This document shows positions 55,475 to 64,000 of a stretch of 64,000 bases of DNA, in pieces (position 1 is the stretch's first letter; every line of letters starts with the position of its first letter). The stretch is taken from contig CM019069.1 in assembly GCA_009667805.1 (NCBI GenBank), positions 53,200,422 to 53,264,421 on the forward strand, given 5' to 3'. This DNA is from Leptobrachium leishanense (taxonomy: Eukaryota > Chordata > Amphibia > Anura > Megophryidae). A program made the position numbers and the translations under genes. The notes under the pieces are model-generated. The model saw nothing but the letters and a program-made list of their open reading frames with translations. It was not told where the DNA came from and ran no database searches.

Positions 55475-55899
55475 GGCTAGGGTCAGACTGAGGCAGTGCG
55501 AACGCGCGTGCAGGCGCACTTAATCACGGCCGCACTAGCAGCAGATGCCGGGCAATGACGGCCAATATACGAAGTACGGTCGCACAAAAGTCCGGCTGCG
55601 CAACGCAAGTGGAAAATGAACGCATTTTTTCGAGAACGTGAAACCGCAGGTACTGACGTACAGAGTGCGCTGCGTCCGCTAGCGGCGTGTGTGCGTGAAT
55701 TGGAGACATCAGACGCTGCTAATGTCCGGCCAACATAACGTCCAGATGCAAGAAGTGTTTTATTGATGATCCATACAAAATCACGGACGAAAATGCGCAT
55801 AGTATGACCACTATCACGTATTCTGTGAAAAAATGCGTCCATTCGTTCGAACGCACTTTTTCACAGACAACATAAAAATGCGTTAGTCTGACCCTAGCC
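55475..55899. mobile_element. MITE, GGGTCAGACGA family
   Basis: Ends GGCTAGGGTCAGACT and TTAGTCTGACCCTAGCC. Inserted in the LINE at CTAC-TAAAATGG; the uninterrupted site is seen in copy 1 near 24530-24545. TTA is on the left and TAA on the right. Confidence 0.88.
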
Positions 55900-56335
55900 T
55901 AAAATGGTGTACGGCTTGAAGGAGAAAAGTTACCAGGAAAGGCTTAATGATCTTAACATGTACAGCTTGGAAAAAAGATGAGACAGAGGAGATCTGATAG
56001 AAACATTTAAATACGTAAAGGGAATCCACAAGGTAGAGGAAGGGAGTATATTTAAAAGGAAACAAAGTAGCAAAACAAGAGGACATAGTCTTAGATTAGA
56101 GGGGCAAAGGTTTAAAAGTAACATCAGGAAGCATTATTTTACTGAGAGGGTGGTGGATACATGGAACAGCCTTCCAGTTGAAGTGGTAGAGGCCAAAACA
56201 GTGATTGAATTTAAGCAGGCATGGGATAGGCATAAGGCTATCCCAAACAAAAGATAAATGCAGGTAAAGTATCCATGTAATTGGGCAGACTAGATGGGCC
56301 GAAAGGTTCTTATCTGCTGACATTTTCTGTGTTTC

Positions 56336-56749
56336 TAAGATTCCTGGTACTCCAAATCATGAGCCTGACTTCAAGCTTGGTCAGAATAGAATTGGTTGTT
56401 TATTCATAGAGAGGACAGTCAAGGACCAGGTCATTTGCATACAATCAAACAGACAACATCACAGATCAGATAGCTACACAGGACTTTCAAACAATGGAGA
56501 ATGGGGGAAGGAGATCGGGTAAACAAAAGAAATTTCTTAAGGAGAGAATTTACACAATAGCAGGCACTAATACAGAGATCTACACTATACAGGGAATAAC
56601 ATACAGACATCAGAAATCTTTAGTTAACTGGCAGATATATAAAACAGTGAAAACCAAATATATTTAAAAGGTCCACCAGTTACTCAATAGTCTCTTTCAC
56701 GGGCCATAGTCTCTGGGCAGGAGGCTAGCGCACAGTCCCCTCCAAGTCG
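56336..56749. other. No gene recognised
   Basis: Unassigned. Confidence 0.45.
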
Positions 56750-56892
56750 CACAGTGACAGCGTGTTCTGTCACAGCGACCGTTTCCACCTGCATGGTGCA
56801 TGCGCACTTTGTGTGTTCGTCTCTATTGATCACAAATCAACGCTGCGACGGACGTTAAACTGCAGTGACTGCGTTCGTCTGACGCTAGCCTA
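56750..56892. mobile_element. MITE fragment, GGGTCAGACGA family
   Basis: Only the right end is clear: GCGTTCGTCTGACGCTAGCC, preceded by CGACGGACGTTAAACTG as in 60861-61244. Confidence 0.6.
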
Positions 56893-56895
56893 AGA

Positions 56896-57339
56896 GGGTT
56901 TGGTTGCCTTGTCAGACCTCTAGTAGTCTAATGTCCCAGTACTTGACGCATAGTGGGATTAGAAATTAAGGTTTATACGATGCTGAAATTATATAGAGAT
57001 GATCATTTATATATACACACACTTTGAAGCCATTGCGGAAGGGATAAACAAATGGCTCAATCAGCTCAGTAACGCATTTGCTGAAGAGAAACCAGTACTA
57101 TGTTGTCTCCTGCAGATAGATCAGAGATCGCGTGGGTGTTATAGATTAGCTCATATAATGAATTTTATTTCATGTCAAAGATGATTAACTCAATTAACGT
57201 TGAAAATCCAAAATGGTTCTTTAATGTCAAGCAAAGGTTTGGCAAACTGGGAGGACCAGAGTTTCTGGTGTACAGATGACATGGGAAAGGGGCAGTCACA
57301 TCACGTAATATGTCTAGCAAACACCATCAACTGTATTAA
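56896..57339. other. No gene recognised
   Basis: Nothing recognisable. Confidence 0.45.
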
Positions 57340-57985
57340 ACGCGTCAAGGAGAATGCAGAAACCTGACAGTAAGTGATAATACAAAAGATGGTGCAGCGC
57401 CACACAACATGTGTCCACCACCACGGCACCCCAGATGGCCAAAATTCAGGATATAGTGGTTTCCCCCTATACCAATGTTCATAGAATGCAAAAATATATA
57501 ACCTGAATTGGCGCAAATAATGCTTTCTGGGGTCCTGGATTTTCTCGTGTATGTATGGAAGAATTAATAAACAATAATAGTGCAATACAATAAATTTTGT
57601 AGACTGTTGAAAATAATACTGAGATTATCCCACTCACAAGTGTGGAGCCTAGTCACTGGCTCTGAGTGGGTCCAGGCCTGCGGGTATATTGCCTTCAAAT
57701 GCTTCTCCGGTGACCCCCACCTTATTTGGAATGTGTTATCCGGGATCATACAGTAAAGAGAAGAAAGAAAGGAACTCTCCTTGTGCAAATCTGCAATAAA
57801 TTCTCAATATAGTATTGCAGAGATTTTATACTCACATTTAAGTTTAAGGGTAGACGCTCATGGGTTTATTCTGGTAAGGGAAAACCCAAAGGAAAACCGT
57901 CCTAAATACAGGAAACCAGGAAATGAACGCAGCAGCAACAGGATCAGGGATAATAAAATAAAATTTATTTAAAATATAAAAACAT

Positions 57986-58036
57986 GCTCCAGAATGCGTT
58001 TCGCCGCATGGAATAGCGGCTTCATCAGCTGGTAGC
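57986..58036 (-). ncRNA. Hammerhead ribozyme motif, type I, intact core
   Basis: Stem I GCTACCAG with CTGGAGC (one A-A mismatch), core CTGATGA (58028 to 58022), an extra A, stem II GCCGC/GCGGC around an 8-base loop, GAAA kept (58002 to 57999), stem III ACGCAT, cleavage-site T at 57993. Confidence 0.78.
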
Positions 58037-58288
58037 AGATATACTGGACCTATAGGTCCTTATATAGTGTCCATTAATCATTTTAAAATGTCTCCATGTG
58101 TCCTGTTGATGATAATTGCTGCTTCCGGTTTCTTTTTGGTCGTTCTGCGCTGGACGTTACCATCTTGCGCATGCGCAGTTCACTTCCGCGTTCCAGCCGC
58201 CATTAGGTTATTCCGGTTCGCGTTTTCTTTGGCTCGCATAGATCAGTTCATGGTGCAAGGTTTCATTTTGGCATTCTTTTCATTACAG

Positions 58289-58520
58289 CGTGTCTCAAAT
58301 TGGAGAGACACATTTATTGAGGATATAGAAAAATAAATTAGATACTGATCGCCATGCATCAAAAGATGGAAAGTTTTATGAATATGTATATATATTTTTG
58401 ATTCCCTTATTTCAAATGCAATCATTCATTGGTAGAGGACTTTTGTGAGATGCATGGCGATCAGTATCTAATTTATTTTTCTATATCCTCAATAAATGTG
58501 TCTCTCCAATTTGAGACACG
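58289..58520. repeat. Inverted repeat with 72-bp arms
   Basis: 58289-58360 and 58449-58520 are inverted copies with very few differences, spacer 88 bp. Part of the hammerhead-bearing element. Confidence 0.85.
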
Positions 58521-58539
58521 CTGTCTCAATTTGAGACAC

Positions 58540-59340
58540 AGCTATCCACAGAGCAAGCAATTCGCCAAATTCTGGCGAATTGCCTGCACATACGGTGCCT
58601 GTTCGAGGTCAGTGAATCCCCATAAAAAAGCACTGCTTCGGCTATTCAGAGAACACAAACCAGCAGTGAAAGGTTCCCCTAATGCCCTGCCATTCAGTGG
58701 TTTAATTCGACAAGTTTATTCAGGAGAATCCCATAGGCTTCAATGTTAAAAATATTCCCGTTTTAATTCAATATCTAATAAACCGTTTATTATAAAATTC
58801 TGCAGTAAAAAGTCTCTTTATTTATAGATTTTTTAGGATATTTTAAGCATTTTTCAGGATTTTTTTTTTCCTAAGTTTACTTATTTTTTCTGTAACAGCC
58901 CTTTTTATTATCATTCCCTGCACCTCATATGTAAATTTCAGACGTTTTCGCTCAGTAGTTTCTTTTGTAAACAGCGTTTCACTTTTCAAACATTCAAGCA
59001 AACTGTTTTACTAATTTATTCACTGCCTTCGTCTGCGGTGTCGGCTTTTTCCGGCGGCTGCGCTGCCTGTGATTGGCTCCTGCTTGGGTTTTTCCGGCGT
59101 TTTCGGCGGGGTTAATCCAGATGTTTTTGCGGGTTTTTGGCGTGCATTCACCGGGTTTTGCGGTTAGTTTTCGGCGGGTTTGCATCAGCCTTTCCCTGCA
59201 ATTTGGGTACCCTGTGGGGCTTGCTGAATACACCGCAGGGTCGGCGATATGGGATCAGCAAAACGAACCGAATTGAAGAGAATGAAAAGTCCCCGAACGT
59301 GCGGTGACTTTTCGATTCTCTTTGAATTACCCTGATAGTC
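58540..59340. mobile_element. Non-autonomous repeat, GGGTTATTCA family
   Basis: Matches 19222-19976 and 31390-32090 over long blocks in inverse orientation. The right end is GATTCTCTTTGAATTACCCT. Confidence 0.65.
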
Positions 59341-59468
59341 ATTTTAGGAAAGCATGTACAAGAGACTTCAAGAAGAAATGTGCACTCTCCAGATGTTTAT
59401 AAACTTGCATCTTATCTCTGTATTGAGACAGGAGTCCCTATAATTTTGTATTAGAACAAAGCAAGTAA

Positions 59469-59871
59469 GGCTAGGGTCAGACGAACGCAATTTTAACGTG
59501 CGTTTAGCCGCACGAAATCACGGCCGTGCTAGCAGCAAATGACGTCCAATGCCGGGGAACACACGACGAACGGCTGCACGAAAGCTCGTCCGTGCAACGC
59601 AAGTGGCAAACTAACGCATTTTTTCGAGAACGTCAAACCGCTACTACTGACGTACAGAGTGCGCTGCGGCCGCATAGCGGCGTGTTTGCATGATTGGGAG
59701 ACGTCAGACGCCAACATAACGTCCAGACGCAAAAAGTGTTTTATTGATGATCCGTACCAAATCACGGACGAAACTGCGCATCGTATGACCGCTAACGCGT
59801 ATTTCGTGAAAAAAAATACGACTGCACTTTTCCACGGACGACGCGAAAAATTCGTTCGTCTGACCCTAGCC
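59469..59871. mobile_element. MITE, GGGTCAGACGA family
   Basis: Ends GGCTAGGGTCAGACGAACGC and TTCGTCTGACCCTAGCC, flanked by TAA on both sides (59466-59468, 59872-59874). Confidence 0.9.
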
Positions 59872-59874
59872 TAA

Positions 59875-60428
59875 AGGAGTTAAATCTATTAAAATTTGCA
59901 TTCATATATTATTTTATGAGTTCTTTTTCTTCACATCTCCTTTTTTCTAGTTTTGCTAGGCATCATTTTAATTAGATGTCCCTAACTCGTTACAAGAACA
60001 GTGTAAAATAAATGAAAAACCTCTTATTAGGGAAAAATAGTATAAACAAGTATTAGTACATGGCTTAATTGGGCTGCTGGGATGTCAGGGAGTGATATGC
60101 ATTAGGATTTGCTATGTTTTATGTACTGGGCGTCAAAGGGGCTGCAGGATAATTGGTGACGTGAAAATAATTTAAAGGACAGATATGCCAACGTTTCTTC
60201 CTTGGAACACATTCTAGCAATTAGTGATGCGGAAAAATGACTTTGACCCCTGGCTTATTCTTGACCGTCGCCAAATTAGATTCAGTGTGTTAAAATAATA
60301 GTAATTTTTATGATATTTGTGTCGCAATGTAAAAATGTGTGTTATGGATTTGAAAAATACGAGCGTATTATTTGTTTTTCGATCTGTGTGTGGAAGGTCC
60401 TTGTGTACAAATAAAAACAAAATACCTC
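59875..60428. other. No gene recognised
   Basis: AT-rich, no signal. Confidence 0.5.
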
Positions 60429-60431
60429 TAA

Positions 60432-60857
60432 GGCTAGGGTCAGACGAACGCATTTTTTGCGTTGTCCGTGAAAAAGTGCGTTCGTACGAATGGACGTATT
60501 TTTTCGCGGAATACGCGATAGCGGTCAGACGATGCACATTTTCGTCCGTGATTTTGTACGGATCATCAATAAAACACTTTTTGCGTCTGGACATTATGCA
60601 GGCCGGACATTAGCAGCGTCTGACGTCTCCTAATCACGCACACACGCCGCTAGCGGACGCAACGCATTCTGTGCGTCAGTACTAGCGGTTTGACGTTCTC
60701 GAAAAAATGCATTAGTTTGCCACTTGCGTTGCGCGGCCGCACTTTCGTGCGGTCGTTCTTCGTACGCTGCCCGGCATTGGACGTCATTTGCTGCTAACAC
60801 GGCCGTGATTAAGTGCAGCTAAACGCACGTTAATACTGCGCTCGTCTGACCCTAGCC
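60432..60857. mobile_element. MITE, GGGTCAGACGA family
   Basis: Ends GGCTAGGGTCAGACGAACGC and CTCGTCTGACCCTAGCC. TAA precedes; TTA (60858-60860) follows and is shared with the next MITE. Inverse orientation to 59469 and 61715. Confidence 0.9.
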
Positions 60858-60860
60858 TTA

Positions 60861-61244
60861 GGCCGGCGTCAGACGAACGCAGTGATCACGTCCATGTTGC
60901 TGCACAGTTTAACGTCCGTCGTAGCATAGAATCATGAGCAATAGAGACCCACACATGAAGTACGTGTCCACCGAATTGCACACGCACAACGCACCCCTTG
61001 TAGCGTTCTGTGTGAGTGATGAGGAGGAATCAGACGCAGCGCATTTACGACGTCCAGCACCTTGATGCACAAAATGCCTTTTCATATCCTTTTTCATATT
61101 AATTTTGTTTCCCATATTTCCCTTTTTTTCTACGTCCGTCATAAAAAATGGACTGTGTGGTGTCTACAGTATCTTCCGTCACAACGTCCGTCCGTTGTGC
61201 ACGCAGGCAGAGTGCGCTCAGTCTGCGTTCGTCTGACATTAGCC
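60861..61244. mobile_element. MITE, GGGTCAGACGA family, second subfamily
   Basis: Ends GGCCGGCGTCAGACGAACGC and TTCGTCTGACATTAGCC, flanked by TTA on both sides (60858-60860, 61245-61247). Confidence 0.85.
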
Positions 61245-61247
61245 TTA

Positions 61248-61671
61248 CACGTTGAATGTATCAGCTTGGATGTACTCACTATAGGGTCTATTCGAAAGCA
61301 CCAAAATTGCGTACATTTTCAGTGCTTTGCGTTTTGGCCCATTTTCGGTTATTTAATTTTGCCGAAAATACGGTGAATTCTCTAGCGAATGGTCACCATA
61401 TTTCGCTGAAAATGGAGTCGCCGAAGCTGTTATCAGATGTCGGCAAAAACCGCCGAAGTGCACCAGTAACTTCTGAATGTCATCGAACTGCAAAAGAAAA
61501 TTTGGAAGACTCCTATTCTCCTAATAATAGGAGTATAAACTGTTGGTGCTATATAAATGATTACAGTAATAATAATAAATCAATAAAATGTGTCCAAATA
61601 ATAAAAACTGTCCTTTAAAAAAAGGAATAAAAAGTTCCGTTATAGAATAAGAAAAGTCTTTTTAACCCCTT
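61248..61671. repeat. Dispersed repeat, related to 22690-22940
   Basis: TCTATTCGAAAGCACCAAAA and GCTAGCG-like words near 61280-61520 answer the repeat in the cytochrome c intron. Boundaries unclear. Confidence 0.45.
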
Positions 61672-61675
61672 CGCT

Positions 61676-63255
61676 GCTCAGGCATTTCACGCCTGTGTGC
61701 TAAGCTAATTTTTAGGCTAGGGTCAGACGAAAGCAGTTTTAACGTGCGTTTAGTCGCACGAAATCACGGCCGTGCTAGCAGAAAATGACGTCCAATGCCG
61801 GGGAACACACGAAGTACGGCCGCACGAAGGTTCGTCCGCGCAACGCAAGTGGCAAACGAACGCATTTTTTCTAGAAAGTCAAACCGCTAGTACGGACGTA
61901 CAGAGTGCGCTGCGTCCGCTAGAGGCGTGTGTGTGTGATTGGGAGACGTCAGACGCTGCTAATGTCCGGCCAACATAACGTCCAGACGCAAAAAGTGTTT
62001 TATTGATGATCCGTACAAAATCACGGACAATAAGGCGCATCGTATGACCGCTATCGCGTGTTCCGTGAAAAAATACGTCCATTCGTTCCTTTTTCACTGA
62101 CAACACGAAAAATGCGTTCGTCTGACCCTAGCCTTACCGGTTTCGCTCATCATGTTTAACTGCGTTTTGAAGCCTTATTTTATTATATATCGTTCTTTCC
62201 GGCAAACTCAGCAGATTCATAATATGTCATTATTATATGTATACGTCATGTCCTGTCTGTATATTATAACAAAAAAGGCAATAAAATTTGAATTTTCAAT
62301 AATTTACAACGTGTAAAGTGTTTTTTTTCTCATTTTAACATGCGAGCGTTTGCGGTTATATTTTCTATGGGTTGCGCTTGTTAAATAAATTTGAAATTGG
62401 GTCTCATTACATTTTTTTGGGGGGAAAATTACACGATTTTTAACAAACGCACCCTATACAAAATCGTTAGTGCAGCATCATTGTTCACATTATAATTGAA
62501 ATGGGAACAATATTGCTGCATTAACAAAACAAAAACAAAAAAAACATTTTTTTTTTATTTATTATGTTTTTTTAAAAAATATTTTTCTATTTTTATTTTT
62601 TATTACTTTTTACATGGTCATGTTTGGTATTGTTGGAAAGGCCATGCTCTGGCTGCCACGGATCGGGAGATAGGGGGTTCCAATGAACCCTCTATCTCCA
62701 CCATTGGTGGCAGCTAGGGGATAACTCTAAAACTGACGTCATCGTGCTATGCACGATGACGCCAGTCGTCAGGGGGACATCCTGGAAGCTTAGCCGATAT
62801 CCAAGATGTCGGCCAGCACAGGGAGAGGATCACGATCCGGCGCTTTTCGGCACCGAATCGTGATCCGGCCCCCAAGGGGTTAAATCCAGGCACCGTTTGG
62901 AAGGGCAGGCTGTGCCCTTCCAAATGATGCCTGCCTTTAATTGCTGGCCCCCGGCGATCGGAAGGGAGAGAGGTCCAAAGGGTCCCCCCTCCCTTTCAGG
63001 CACCTCCTCCGCACTTGCGCGGGGGGGCGCCTGAAATAGATGTCATCGCCCCAGCGCGATGACGTCTATTGGTCCCGCCGGGGTCCCGGAGTGCCGGGCT
63101 GACATCCAAGATGTCAGCCCACACCGGGGGGGCTCAGCAATCGGCCGGAATCCCGGCTGATTGCTGCCTCCTGTGCATGGACGCGCTCAGCACGTCCATC
63201 GCACAGGGGAAGTACTTGGTAGGACGCGCCGAGCGCGTCCTTAGCAGCCAAGTGG
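61676..63255. mobile_element. Long piggyBac-like non-autonomous element with a nested MITE
   Basis: TTAA flanks (61672-61675, 63256-63259). The left end CCCCTTCGCTGCTCAGG and interior match 36104-37307 in inverse orientation; the MITE 61715-62133 is nested. Hairpins at 62732-62766 and 63035-63070. Confidence 0.75.
61715..62133. mobile_element. MITE, GGGTCAGACGA family, nested
   Basis: Flanked by TTA on both sides (61712-61714, 62134-62136). The sister element keeps the empty site near 37258 (on the minus strand TTTTTACCGTTTTCGC), so the 3-bp duplication is directly shown. Confidence 0.92.
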
Positions 63256-63259
63256 TTAA

Positions 63260-63690
63260 AAAATAATAAAAAAGTCAAGAAAATACAAAATAGGATTCTA
63301 AAAAATAAAACAGGCTTTCACTGAAAATGAAAAGAATAAACGGTGTTTTAAAAAAAATATTACATTTTTACAATGAATCCTGTGGGATTCGCCTGTTTAA
63401 ACCTGTCGAACTGAACCACTGAAAATCAGGGCATTTCGTCAGAATTTCGGCGCAGTTCCCTTTCAATGAATATCTTAACCAATAATTCTCTATGGGAAAA
63501 TCTCGCTGCCACCAAAGATCGCCGAATTGCGGCAAACTGCACCGTATTGTGCTGTCAATTCAACAGTATTTGGTGAATTGACAGGTTCCTGAATAGACGA
63601 ACTGCCATGAAATTGCACCGTACGATGAAATTCACTGTTCGGTACAATTCGGTGAGAAGTTCATCTCTTATTGAATAACCCATTTATTTA
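63260..63690. mobile_element. Non-autonomous repeat, GGGTTATTCA family, partial
   Basis: The right end is CATCTCTTATTGAATAACCC; the interior shares AATCCTGTGGGATTCGCCTG with the other copies. Confidence 0.6.
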
Positions 63691-64000
63691 TTACTATACT
63701 GGTGTGGATTAGAAACTATTTTTTTTTAGATTATTTATTTATAAAGTATTTTTTTTTAGGTTGTCACAAGAGGGAGACATATGAAATGTGGGCATAACAA
63801 GGTGGCCCACGCGTGGAGTGTTTATTCATGAAAATACGAAAAAAATTATTTAGAGACTGTCACCAGGTTTCCAAAAAATACCTGTTAAACTCATCCAGCG
63901 TCAATCTGCCATTTATGACATTTCATTACGCCGGAGTATCTTTTTCATTTATCGCTAAACGGCTGCAAACAGGAGGATTGTGTAACCTAATATACAGCCT
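63691..64000. other. No gene recognised
   Basis: Nothing recognisable to the window end. Confidence 0.45.

Larger units (their letters stand above)
54670..56335 (+). mobile_element. CR1/L2-like LINE, second copy, interrupted by a MITE
   Basis: Plus strand. It keeps more of the 5' side than 24090-25690: RNYRPVSFTSVVGKLME and YLDFSKAFDTV (motif A) precede the shared part. Small deletions and frame changes occur near 54920 and 55240. The MITE 55475-55899 splits it. The 3' end matches the first copy. Confidence 0.85.
57340..58525 (-). mobile_element. Hammerhead-bearing foldback element, boundaries approximate
   Basis: The minus-strand hammerhead at 57986-58036 sits between a GC-rich upstream part (58100-58260, with GCGCATGCGC) and an AT-rich part with TAATAGTGCAATA near 57575. 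A second feature is an inverted repeat of 72-bp arms, 58289-58360 and 58449-58520, that are nearly identical. The plan differs from the two centre-ribozyme foldbacks because the inverted part lies well upstream of the ribozyme. No target duplication was identified and no protein is encoded. Confidence 0.6.

Noticed and set aside
55483..55842. A 119-codon open frame, with similar frames at 59529-59765, 60214-60594 and 61879-62106
   Set aside because: These are translations of the same MITE family. The shared phrase (KCFIDDP-like) comes from nucleotide repeat conservation, not from coding.
1..64000. CRISPR arrays, bacterial operons, tRNA or rRNA genes
   Set aside because: No spaced direct repeats, ribosome-binding patterns, tRNA cloverleaf words or rRNA segments were recognised by eye; no tRNA scan could be run.

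Overview
This is a vertebrate nuclear window, most likely from an amphibian and probably a frog. The evidence is GT-AG introns, two vertebrate gene families, and dense DNA-transposon repeats with TTAA or TTA/TAA target sites, including T2-like MITEs of the kind known from Xenopus. No prokaryotic features are present. The assignment to frogs is inference.

Host genes. Two genes lie head to head. A cytochrome c gene on the minus strand has coding exons at 21692-21840 and 23010-23187, and a probable non-coding first exon near 29874-30000. RBM45 on the plus strand has nine coding exons from 37865 to 49888, encodes 472 residues with four RRM domains, and has a probable non-coding last exon near 53121-53385. 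From memory, the rodent testis-type cytochrome c gene lies next to Rbm45, so this looks like the conserved CYCT-RBM45 neighbourhood.

Mobile DNA. 4918-10361 is a complete LTR retrotransposon on the minus strand with a 4-bp target duplication. Its integrase precedes the reverse transcriptase and its Gag has a SCAN-like segment, which points to the Gmr1-like Ty3/gypsy group; two frame breaks interrupt it. 32818-35344 is a decayed autonomous hAT element with a BED finger, nested in a T2-like MITE. Two 5'-truncated CR1/L2-like LINE copies lie in opposite orientation near 24.1-25.7 kb and 54.7-56.3 kb. Several MITE families fill much of the rest, often nested.

Main discovery candidate. Two foldback insertions, 14831-16177 and 41546-42759, each flanked by a 15-bp target duplication, carry back-to-back hammerhead ribozyme motifs at the palindrome centre. 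Two more hammerhead motifs occur at 45496-45535 and 57986-58036, and a doubtful fifth near 23891-23926. All four clear motifs share a very short stem III. Three of the motifs, at two loci, lie inside RBM45 introns. I infer a family of non-autonomous retroelements related to Penelope-like elements or retrozymes; no reverse transcriptase is encoded in these insertions.

Layout: 1-4.9 kb, mostly unassigned plus MITEs; 4.9-10.4 kb, Gmr1-like element; 10.4-21.6 kb, MITEs and the first hammerhead foldback; 21.7-30 kb, cytochrome c gene with LINE-rich first intron; 30-37.7 kb, intergenic MITEs and hAT; 37.7-53.4 kb, RBM45; 53.4-64 kb, LINE, hammerhead element and a dense MITE cluster.
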